Below are positions 46,901 to 60,200 of a DNA stretch of 64,000 bases, in pieces. Every line of letters begins with the position of its first letter. The first letter of the stretch is position 1. The stretch is from Lamellibrachia satsuma (taxonomy: Eukaryota > Annelida > Polychaeta > Sabellida > Siboglinidae), in the NCBI GenBank assembly GCA_033239005.1, contig BSQZ01000080.1, forward strand, positions 2,416,501-2,480,500, in the 5' to 3' direction. Made by a program: the position numbers and the translations under genes. The notes under the pieces are model-generated. The model saw only the letters and a program-made list of their open reading frames with translations, had not been told where the DNA came from and made no database searches.

Positions 46901-49439
46901 AGACAACCACCACCAGCACAGTTAGACAACCACCACCAGCACAGTTAGACAACCACCACCAGCACAGTTAGACAACCACCACTAGCACAGTTAGACAACC
47001 ACCACTAGCACAGTTAGACAACCACCACCAGCACAGTTACACAACCACCACCAGCACAGTTAGACAACCACCACTAGAACAGTTAGACAACCACCACTAG
47101 CACAGTTAGACAACCACCACTAGCACAGTTAGACAACCACCACTAGCACAGTTAGACAACCACCACCAGCACAGTTAGACAACCACCACTAGCACAGTTA
47201 CACAACCACCACTAGCACAGTTAGACAACCACCACTAGCACAGTTAGACAACCACCACCTAGCACAGTTACACAACCACCACTAGCACAACCACCACCAG
47301 CACAGTTAGACAGCCACGCAGAGCACAGCTAGACAACCACCACTAGCACAGTTAGACAACCACTTGCCAGCAGTTAGACAACCACCACTCAGCACAGTTA
47401 GACAACCACCACTAGCACAGTTAGACAACCACCACCAGCACAGTTAGACAGCCACCACCAGCACAGTTAGACAACCACCACCAGCACAGTTAGACAACCA
47501 CCACTAGCACAGTTAGACAACCACCACTAGCACAGTTAGACAACCACCACTAGCACAGTTAGACAACCACCACCAGCACAGTTAGACAACCACCACTAGC
47601 ACAGTTAGACAACCACCACCAGCACAGTTAGACAACCACCACCAGCACAGTTAGACAACCACCACTAGCACAGTTAGACAACCACCACCAGCACAGTTAG
47701 ACAACCACCACTAGCACAGTTAGACAACCACCACTAGCACAGTTAGACAACCACCACTAGCACAGTTAGACAGCCACCACTAGCACAGTTACACAACCAC
47801 CACTAGCACAGTTAGACAACCACCACTAGCACAGTTAGACAACCACCACTAGCACAGTTAGACAGCCACCACCAGCACAGTTAGACAACCACCACCAGCA
47901 CAGTTAGACAACCACCACCAGCACAGTTAGACAACCACCACCAGCACAGTTACACAGCCACCACTAGCACAGTTAGACAACCACCACCAGCACAGTTGGA
48001 CAACCACCACTAGCACAGTTAGACAACCACCACTAGCACAGTTAGACAACCACCACTAGCACAGTTAGACAACCACCACTAGCACAGTTAGACAACCACC
48101 ACAGCACAGTTAGACAACCACCACAGCACAGTTACACAACCACCACTAGCACAGTTAGACAACCACCACCAGCACAGTTACACAACCACCACTAGCACAG
48201 TTAGACAACCACCACTAGCACAGTTAGACAACCACCACCAGCACAGTTAGACAACCACCACTAGCACAGTTAGACAACCACCACTAGCACAGTTACAACC
48301 ACCACTAGCACAGTTAGACAACCACCACCAGCACAGTTACACAACCACCACTAGCACAGTTAGACAACCACCACTAGCACAGTTAGACAGCCACCACTAG
48401 CACAGTTAGACAACCACCACTAGCACAGTTAGACAACCACCACTAGCACAGTTAGACAACCACCACTAGCACAGTTAGACAACCACCACTAGCACAGTTA
48501 GACAACCACCACTAGCACAGTTAGACAAAGCCACCACCAGCACAGTTAGACAACCACCACTCAGCACAGTTAGACAACCACCACTAGCACAGTTAGACAA
48601 CCACCACTAGCACAGTTAGACAACCACCACTAGCACAGTTAGACAACCACCACTAGCACAGTTAGACAACCACCACTAGCACAGTTAGACAACCACCACT
48701 AGCACAGTTAGACAACCACCACTAGCACAGTTAGACAACCACCACTAGCACAGTTAGACAACCACCACTAGCACAGTTAGACAACCACCACTAGCACAGT
48801 TACACAACCACCACTAGCACAGTTAGACAACCACCACTAGCACAGTTAGACAACCACCACTAGCTGGCAGTTAGACAACCACCACTAGCACAGTTAGACA
48901 ACCACCACTAGCACAGTTAGACAACCACCACTAGCACAGTTAGACAACCACCACTAGCACAGTTAGACAACCACCACTAGCACATTTAGACAACCACCAC
49001 TAGCACAGTTAGACAGCCACCACTAGCACAGTTAGACAACCACCACTAGCACAGTTAGACAACCACCACTAGCACAGTTAGACAACCACCACTAGCACAG
49101 TTAGACAACCACCACTAGCACAGTTAGACAGCCACCACTAGCACAGTTAGACAACCACCACTAGCACAGTTAGACAACCACCACTAGCACAGTTAGACAA
49201 CCACCACTAGCACAGTTAGACAACCACCACCAGCACAGTTAGACAACCACCACTAGCACAGTTAGACAACCACCACCAGCACAGTTAGACAACCACCACT
49301 AGCACAGTTAGACAACCACCACTAGCACAGTTAGACAACCACCACTAGCACAGTTAGACAACCACCACCAGCACAGTTACACAACCACCACTAGCACAGT
49401 TAGACAACCACCACTAGCACAGTTAGACAACCACCACCA

Positions 49440-51986
49440 GCACAGTTAGGACAGCCACCACTGAAAGCACAGTTAGACAACCACCACTAGCACAGTTGGA
49501 GACAACCACCACTAGCACAGTTAGACAACCACCACAAAGCACAGTTAGACAACCACCACCAGCACAGTTAGACAACCACCACTAGCACAGTTAGACACCA
49601 CCACCACCAGCACAGTTAGACAGCCACCACCAGCACAGTTAGACAACCACCACTAGCACAGTTAGACAACCACCACCAGCACAGTTAGACAACCACCACT
49701 AGCACAGTTAGGACAACCACCACTAGCACAGTTAGACAACCACCACTAGCACAGTTAGACAACCACCACTAGCACAGTTAGACAACCACCACACTAGCAC
49801 AGTTAGACAACCACCACTAGCACAGTTAGACAACCACCACTAGCACAGTTAGACAACCACCACCAGCACAGTTAGACAGCCACCACTCAGCACAGTTAGA
49901 CAACCACCACAACACAGTTAGACAACCACCACTAGCACAGTTAGACAACCACCACCAGCACAGTTAGACAACCACCACTAGCACAGTTAGACAACCCACC
50001 ACCAGCACAGTTACACAACCACCACCAGCACAGTTGAGACAACCACCACTAGCACAGTTAGACAGCCACCACTAGCACAGTTAGACAACTTACCATCTAG
50101 CACAGTTAGACAGCCACCACTAGCACAGTTAGCACAACCACCACTTCAGCAAAGTTACACAACCCTTCCACTCAGCACAGTTGAACCCAGCCACCACTAG
50201 CACAGTTAGACAACCACCACACCCTAGCACAGTTAGACAACCACCACTAGCACAGTTAGACAACCACCACTAGCACAGTTAGACAACCACCACTAGCACA
50301 GTTACACAACCACCACAAGCACAGTTAGACAACCACCACTAGCACAGTTAGACAACCACCACCAGCACAGTTAGACAACCACCACTAGCACAGTTAGACA
50401 GCCACCACTAGCACAGTTGAGACCAACCACCACTAGCACAGTTAGACAGCCACCACCAGCACAGCTTAGACAACCACCACTAGCACAGTTAGACAACCAC
50501 CACCAGCACAGTTAGACAACCACCACCAGCACAGTTACACAACCACCACTAGCACAGTTAGACAACCACCACCAGCACAGTTACACAGCCACCACTAGTT
50601 ACAGTTAGACAACCACCACTAGCACAGTTAGACAACCTACCACTAGCACAGTTAGACAACCACCACTAGCACAGTTAGACAACCACCACCAGCACAGTTA
50701 GACAACCACCACTAGCACAGTTACACAACCACCACTAGCACAGTTAGACAACCACCACCAGCACAGTTAGACAACCACCACTAGTAACAACAGTTAGACC
50801 CAGCCACCACTAGCACAGTTAGAGAGCAAACCACCACTAGCACAGTTAGCACAACCACCACCTAGCACAGTTAGACAGCCACAACCTAGCACAGTTACAC
50901 AACCACCACTATGACACATTTTTGACAACCACCACTAGCACAGTTAGACAACACAACCACCACTAGCACAGTTAGACAACCACCACTAGATAACAGTTAG
51001 ACAGTCACCACCACTGAGCACAGTTAGACAACCACCACTAGCACAGTTACACAACCACCACTAGCACAGTTAGACAACCACCACTGAGCACAGTTAGACA
51101 AATCCACCACTAGCAGTTAGACAACCACCACTGTGCACAGTTAGACAACCACCACTAGCACAGTTAGACAACCACCACTAGCACAGTTAGACAACCACCA
51201 CAAAAGCACAGTTAGACAACCACCACTAGCACAGTTAGACAACCACCACTAGCACTTTGATTAGACAACCACCACTAGCACAGTTAGACAACCACCACTA
51301 GCACAGTTAGACAACCACCACTGAGCACAGTTAGAGACAGTGCCACCACCAGCACGAGTTGGACAACCACCACTAGCACAGTTAGACAACCACCACTAGC
51401 ACAGTTAGACAACCACCACTAGCACAGTTAGACAACCACCACTAGCACAGTTAGACAACCACCACCAGCACAGTTGCTAGATAAACTACCATCTAGGCAC
51501 AGTTACATCAACCACCACTAGCACAGTTACACAACCACCACCAGCACAGTTAGACAACCACCACTGTAGCATAGTTGGTACAACCACCACGTATGCCACA
51601 GTTAGGACAACCACCACCAGCACATTTACACAACCACCACCAGAACAGTTAGATAACCACCACCATCAGCACAGTTATCACAGTCCACGACTAGCACAGT
51701 TAGACAACCACCACCAGCACAGTTAGACAACCACCACCAGCACAGTTAGACAACCACCACTAGTGACAGTTAGACAAACCACCACTAGCACAGTTATACA
51801 GCCACCACCAGCACAATTAGGACAACCACCACCTGGCACAGCTGCTACACAACCACCACTAGCACAGTTTGACAACCACCACCAGCACAGAAGCTAGACA
51901 ACCACCACTAGCACAGTTGGGACAACCACCACCAGCACAGCTAGACAAACTGACCTCACCAGAACAGTGAGAGAACCACCACTGGT
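49440..51986. repeat. Indel-rich part of the satellite
   Basis: Units carry many single-base insertions, deletions and odd substitutions (GTTAGGACAGCC, CACTGAAAGCAC, GTAGCATAGTTGGTAC, GAAGCTAGAC) not seen in the first 19 kb of the array. Errors of this type, random in position and seldom shared between units, look like unpolished long-read sequence more than like biological variants. Confidence 0.85.
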
Positions 51987-54900
51987 GCACAGTTAGACAA
52001 CCACCACTAGCACAGTTAGACAACCACCACTAGCACAGTTAGACAACCACCACTAGCACAGTTAGACAACCACCACTAGCACAGTTAGACAACCACCACT
52101 AGCACAGTTAGACAACCACCACTAGCACAGTTAGACAACCACCACTAGCACAGTTAGACAACCACCACTAGCACAGTTAGACAACCACCACTAGCACAGT
52201 TAGACAACCACCACTAGCACAGTTAGACAACCACCACTAGCACAGTTAGACAACCACCACTAGCACAGTTAGACAACCACCACTAGCACAGTTAGACAAC
52301 CACCACTAGCACAGTTAGACAACCACCACTAGCACAGTTAGACAACCACCACTAGCACAGTTAGACAACCACCACTAGCACAGTTAGACAACCACCACTA
52401 GCACAGTTAGACAACCACCACTAGCACAGTTAGACAACCACCACTAGCACAGTTAGACAACCACCACTAGCACAGTTAGACAACCACCACTAGCACAGTT
52501 AGACAACCACCACTAGCACAGTTAGACAACCACCACTAGCACAGTTAGACAACCACCACTAGCACAGTTAGACAACCACCACTAGCACAGTTAGACAACC
52601 ACCACTAGCACAGTTAGACAACCACCACTAGCACAGTTAGACAACCACCACTAGCACAGTTAGACAACCACCACTAGCACAGTTAGACAACCACCACTAG
52701 CACAGTTAGACAACCACCACTAGCACAGTTAGACAACCACCACTAGCACAGTTAGACAACCACCACTAGCACAGTTAGACAACCACCACTAGCACAGTTA
52801 GACAACCACCACTAGCACAGTTAGACAACCACCACTAGCACAGTTAGACAACCACCACTAGCACAGTTAGACAACCACCACTAGCACAGTTAGACAACCA
52901 CCACTAGCACAGTTAGACAACCACCACTAGCACAGTTAGACAACCACCACTAGCACAGTTAGACAACCACCACTAGCACAGTTAGACAACCACCACTAGC
53001 ACAGTTAGACAACCACCACTAGCACAGTTAGACAACCACCACTAGCACAGTTAGACAACCACCACTAGCACAGTTAGACAACCACCACTAGCACAGTTAG
53101 ACAACCACCACTAGCACAGTTAGACAACCACCACTAGCACAGTTAGACAACCACCACTAGCACAGTTAGACAACCACCACTAGCACAGTTAGACAACCAC
53201 CACTAGCACAGTTAGACAACCACCACTAGCACAGTTAGACAACCACCACTAGCACAGTTAGACAACCACCACTAGCACAGTTAGACAACCACCACTAGCA
53301 CAGTTAGACAACCACCACTAGCACAGTTAGACAACCACCACTAGCACAGTTAGACAACCACCACTAGCACAGTTAGACAACCACCACTAGCACAGTTAGA
53401 CAACCACCACTAGCACAGTTAGACAACCACCACTAGCACAGTTAGACAACCACCACTAGCACAGTTAGACAACCACCACTAGCACAGTTAGACAACCACC
53501 ACTAGCACAGTTAGACAACCACCACTAGCACAGTTAGACAACCACCACTAGCACAGTTAGACAACCACCACTAGCACAGTTAGACAACCACCACTAGCAC
53601 AGTTAGACAACCACCACTAGCACAGTTAGACAACCACCACTAGCACAGTTAGACAACCACCACTAGCACAGTTAGACAACCACCACTAGCACAGTTAGAC
53701 AACCACCACTAGCACAGTTAGACAACCACCACTAGCACAGTTAGACAACCACCACTAGCACAGTTAGACAACCACCACTAGCACAGTTAGACAACCACCA
53801 CTAGCACAGTTAGACAACCACCACTAGCACAGTTAGACAACCACCACTAGCACAGTTAGACAACCACCACTAGCACAGTTAGACAACCACCACTAGCACA
53901 GTTAGACAACCACCACTAGCACAGTTAGACAACCACCACTAGCACAGTTAGACAACCACCACTAGCACAGTTAGACAACCACCACTAGCACAGTTAGACA
54001 ACCACCACTAGCACAGTTAGACAACCACCACTAGCACAGTTAGACAACCACCACTAGCACAGTTAGACAACCACCACTAGCACAGTTAGACAACCACCAC
54101 TAGCACAGTTAGACAACCACCACTAGCACAGTTAGACAACCACCACTAGCACAGTTAGACAACCACCACTAGCACAGTTAGACAACCACCACTAGCACAG
54201 TTAGACAACCACCACTAGCACAGTTAGACAACCACCACTAGCACAGTTAGACAACCACCACTAGCACAGTTAGACAACCACCACTAGCACAGTTAGACAA
54301 CCACCACTAGCACAGTTAGACAACCACCACTAGCACAGTTAGACAACCACCACTAGCACAGTTAGACAACCACCACTAGCACAGTTAGACAACCACCACT
54401 AGCACAGTTAGACAACCACCACTAGCACAGTTAGACAACCACCACTAGCACAGTTAGACAACCACCACTAGCACAGTTAGACAACCACCACTAGCACAGT
54501 TAGACAACCACCACTAGCACAGTTAGACAACCACCACTAGCACAGTTAGACAACCACCACTAGCACAGTTAGACAACCACCACTAGCACAGTTAGACAAC
54601 CACCACTAGCACAGTTAGACAACCACCACTAGCACAGTTAGACAACCACCACTAGCACAGTTAGACAACCACCACTAGCACAGTTAGACAACCACCACTA
54701 GCACAGTTAGACAACCACCACTAGCACAGTTAGACAACCACCACTAGCACAGTTAGACAACCACCACTAGCACAGTTAGACAACCACCACTAGCACAGTT
54801 AGACAACCACCACTAGCACAGTTAGACAACCACCACTAGCACAGTTAGACAACCACCACTAGCACAGTTAGACAACCACCACTAGCACAGTTAGACAACC

Positions 54901-56918
54901 ACCACTAGCACAGTTAGACAACCACCACTAGCACAGTTAGACAACCACCACTAGCACAGTTAGACAACCACCACTAGCACAGTTAGACAACCACCACTAG
55001 CACAGTTAGACAACCACCACTAGCACAGTTAGACAACCACCACTAGCACAGTTAGACAACCACCACTAGCACAGTTAGACAACCACCACTAGCACAGTTA
55101 GACAACCACCACTAGCACAGTTAGACAACCACCACTAGCACAGTTAGACAACCACCACTAGCACAGTTAGACAACCACCACTAGCACAGTTAGACAACCA
55201 CCACTAGCACAGTTAGACAACCACCACTAGCACAGTTAGACAACCACCACTAGCACAGTTAGACAACCACCACTAGCACAGTTAGACAACCACCACTAGC
55301 ACAGTTAGACAACCACCACTAGCACAGTTAGACAACCACCACTAGCACAGTTAGACAACCACCACTAGCACAGTTAGACAACCACCACTAGCACAGTTAG
55401 ACAACCACCACTAGCACAGTTAGACAACCACCACTAGCACAGTTAGACAACCACCACTAGCACAGTTAGACAACCACCACTAGCACAGTTAGACAACCAC
55501 CACTAGCACAGTTAGACAACCACCACTAGCACAGTTAGACAACCACCACTAGCACAGTTAGACAACCACCACTAGCACAGTTAGACAACCACCACTAGCA
55601 CAGTTAGACAACCACCACTAGCACAGTTAGACAACCACCACTAGCACAGTTAGACAACCACCACTAGCACAGTTAGACAACCACCACTAGCACAGTTAGA
55701 CAACCACCACTAGCACAGTTAGACAACCACCACTAGCACAGTTAGACAACCACCACTAGCACAGTTAGACAACCACCACTAGCACAGTTAGACAACCACC
55801 ACTAGCACAGTTAGACAACCACCACTAGCACAGTTAGACAACCACCACTAGCACAGTTAGACAACCACCACTAGCACAGTTAGACAACCACCACTAGCAC
55901 AGTTAGACAACCACCACTAGCACAGTTAGACAACCACCACTAGCACAGTTAGACAACCACCACTAGCACAGTTAGACAACCACCACTAGCACAGTTAGAC
56001 AACCACCACTAGCACAGTTAGACAACCACCACTAGCACAGTTAGACAACCACCACTAGCACAGTTAGACAACCACCACTAGCACAGTTAGACAACCACCA
56101 CTAGCACAGTTAGACAACCACCACTAGCACAGTTAGACAACCACCACTAGCACAGTTAGACAACCACCACTAGCACAGTTAGACAACCACCACTAGCACA
56201 GTTAGACAACCACCACTAGCACAGTTAGACAACCACCACTAGCACAGTTAGACAACCACCACTAGCACAGTTAGACAACCACCACTAGCACAGTTAGACA
56301 ACCACCACTAGCACAGTTAGACAACCACCACTAGCACAGTTAGACAACCACCACTAGCACAGTTAGACAACCACCACTAGCACAGTTAGACAACCACCAC
56401 TAGCACAGTTAGACAACCACCACTAGCACAGTTAGACAACCACCACTAGCACAGTTAGACAACCACCACTAGCACAGTTAGACAACCACCACTAGCACAG
56501 TTAGACAACCACCACTAGCACAGTTAGACAACCACCACTAGCACAGTTAGACAACCACCACTAGCACAGTTAGACAACCACCACTAGCACAGTTAGACAA
56601 CCACCACTAGCACAGTTAGACAACCACCACTAGCACAGTTAGACAACCACCACTAGCACAGTTAGACAACCACCACTAGCACAGTTAGACAACCACCACT
56701 AGCACAGTTAGACAACCACCACTAGCACAGTTAGACAACCACCACTAGCACAGTTAGACAACCACCACTAGCACAGTTAGACAACCACCACTAGCACAGT
56801 TAGACAACCACCACTAGCACAGTTAGACAACCACCACTAGCACAGTTAGACAACCACCACTAGCACAGTTAGACAACCACCACTAGCACAGTTAGACAAC
56901 CACCACTAGCACAGTTAG
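51987..56918. repeat. Variant-free satellite block (about 214 identical units)
   Basis: Every unit has the CTAGC / TTAGAC / GACAACC form. The 23-bp phase is kept without loss across the block (equal text recurs at 52021, 53401, 54781 and 56161, multiples of 23 apart). No CCAGC, TTACAC or AGCC variant, each common elsewhere, is seen. Confidence 0.95.
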
Positions 56919-57260
56919 GCACAGTTAGACACCACACCAGCACCCAGTTAGACAGCCACCACCTAGCACAGTTAGCACAACCACCACCAGCACAGTTAGA
57001 CAGCCACCACTAGCACAGTTAGAACAACCACCACCAGCACAGTTACACAACCACCACTAGCACAGTTAGACAACCACCACTAGCACAGTTAGACAACCAC
57101 CACCAGACACAGTTAGCACAGTTGAACAACCACCACTAGCACAGTTAGACAACCACCACTAGCACAGTTAGACACCACCACCAGCACAGTTAGACAAGCC
57201 ACCACTAGCACAGTTAGACAACCACCACCAGCACAGTTAGACAACCACAACACCACCACT
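56919..57260. repeat. Second indel-rich satellite stretch
   Basis: Begins abruptly with GTTAGGCACAGTTAGACACC and contains several insertions and deletions (CACCCAGTT, GTTAGCACAACC, CAACACCACC). After about 57260 the array becomes regular again. A 61-codon minus frame here (57113-57298) results from these indels. Confidence 0.85.
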
Positions 57261-60200
57261 AGCACAGTTAGACAGCCACCACTAGCACAGTTAGACAACC
57301 ACCACCAGCACAGTTAGACAACCACCACTAGCACAGTTAGACAACCACCACCAGCACAGTTACACAACCACCACTAGCACAGTTAGACAACCACCACTAG
57401 CACAGTTAGACAACCACCACCAGCACAGTTAGACAACCACCACTAGCACAGTTAGACAACCACCACTAGCACAGTTAGACAACCACCACTAGCACAGTTA
57501 GACAACCACCACTAGCACAGTTAGACAACCACCACTAGCACAGTTAGACAACCACCACTAGCACAGTTAGACAACCACCACTAGCACAGTTAGACAACCA
57601 CCACTAGCACAGTTAGACAACCACCACCAGCACAGTTAGACAACCACCACTAGCACAGTTAGACAACCACCACTAGCACAGTTAGACAACCACCACCAGC
57701 ACAGTTAGACAACCACCACTAGCACAGTTAGACAACCACCACTAGCACAGTTAGACAACCACCACTAGCACAGTTAGACAACCACCACTAGCACAGTTAG
57801 ACAACCACCACTAGCACAGTTAGACAACCACCACCAGCACAGTTAGACAACCACCACTAGCACAGTTAGACAACCACCACTAGCACAGTTAGACAACCAC
57901 CACTAGCACAGTTAGACAACCACCACTAGCACAGTTAGACAACCACCACTAGCACAGTTAGACAACCACCACTAGCACAGTTAGACAACCACCACTAGCA
58001 CAGTTAGACAACCACCACTAGCACAGTTAGACAACCACCACCAGCACAGTTAGACAACCACCACTAGCACAGTTAGACAACCACCACTAGCACAGTTAGA
58101 CAACCACCACCAGCACAGTTAGACAACCACCACTAGCACAGTTAGACAACCACCACCAGCACAGTTAGACAACCACCACCAGCACAGTTAGACAACCACC
58201 ACTAGCACAGTTAGACAACCACCACCAGCACAGTTACACAACCACCACTAGCACAGTTAGACAACCACCACTAGCACAGTTAGACAACCACCACTAGCAC
58301 AGTTAGACAACCACCACTAGCACAGTTAGACAACCACCACTAGCACAGTTAGACAACCACCACTAGCACAGTTAGACAACCACCACTAGCACAGTTAGAC
58401 AACCACCACCAGCACAGTTAGACAACCACCACTAGCACAGTTAGACAACCACCACTAGCACAGTTAGACAACCACCACTAGCACAGTTAGACAACCACCA
58501 CTAGCACAGTTAGACAACCACCACTAGCACAGTTAGACAACCACCACTAGCACAGTTAGACAACCACCACCAGCACAGTTAGACAACCACCACCAGCACA
58601 GTTAGACAACCACCACCAGCACAGTTAGACAACCACCACTAGCACAGTTAGACAACCACCACCAGCACAGTTAGACAACCACCACTAGCACAGTTAGACA
58701 ACCACCACTAGCACAGTTAGACAACCACCACCAGCACAGTTAGACAACCACCACCAGCACAGTTAGACAACCACCACTAGCACAGTTAGACAGCCACCAC
58801 CAGCACAGTTAGACAACCACCACCAGCACAGTTAGACAACCACCACTAGCACAGTTAGACAACCACCACTAGCACAGTTAGACAACCACCACTAGCACAG
58901 TTAGACAACCACCACTAGCACAGTTAGACAACCACCACTAGCACAGTTAGACAACCACCACCAGCACAGTTAGACAACCACCACCAGCACAGTTAGACAA
59001 CCACCACCAGCACAGTTAGACAACCACCACCAGCACAGTTAGACAACCACCACTAGCACAGTTAGACAACCACCACCAGCACAGTTAGACAACCACCACT
59101 AGCACAGTTAGACAACCACCACTAGCACAGTTAGACAACCACCACCAGCACAGTTAGACAACCACCACCAGCACAGTTAGACAACCACCACTAGCACAGT
59201 TAGACAACCACCACTAGCACAGTTAGACAACCACCACTAGCACAGTTAGACAACCACCACCAGCACAGTTAGACAACCACCACCAGCACAGTTAGACAAC
59301 CACCACTAGCACAGTTAGACAACCACCACCAGCACAGTTAGACAACCACCACTAGCACAGTTAGACAACCACCACCAGCACAGTTAGACAACCACCACCA
59401 GCACAGTTAGACAACCACCACTAGCACAGTTAGACAACCACCACTAGCACAGTTAGACAACCACCACTAGCACAGTTAGACAACCACCACTAGCACAGTT
59501 AGACAACCACCACTAGCACAGTTAGACAACCACCACCAGCACAGTTAGACAACCACCACTAGCACAGTTAGACAACCACCACTAGCACAGTTAGACAACC
59601 ACCACTAGCACAGTTAGACAACCACCACTAGCACAGTTAGACAACCACCACTAGCACAGTTAGACAACCACCACCAGCACAGTTAGACAACCACCACTAG
59701 CACAGTTAGACAACCACCACTAGCACAGTTAGACAACCACCACCAGCACAGTTAGACAACCACCACCAGCACAGTTAGACAACCACCACCAGCACAGTTA
59801 GACAACCACCACTAGCACAGTTAGACAACCACCACTAGCACAGTTAGACAACCACCACTAGCACAGTTAGACAACCACCACCAGCACAGTTAGACAACCA
59901 CCACTAGCACAGTTAGACAACCACCACTAGCACAGTTAGACAACCACCACTAGCACAGTTAGACAACCACCACCAGCACAGTTAGACAACCACCACCAGC
60001 ACAGTTAGACAACCACCACTAGCACAGTTAGACAACCACCACTAGCACAGTTAGACAACCACCACTAGCACAGTTAGACAACCACCACTAGCACAGTTAG
60101 ACAACCACCACTAGCACAGTTAGACAACCACCACTAGCACAGTTAGACAACCACCACTAGCACAGTTAGACAACCACCACTAGCACAGTTAGACAACCAC

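Noticed and set aside
57113..57298. 61-residue minus-strand frame in the satellite
   Set aside because: Opened only by local indels in the error-like zone. Surrounding units have stops in all frames.
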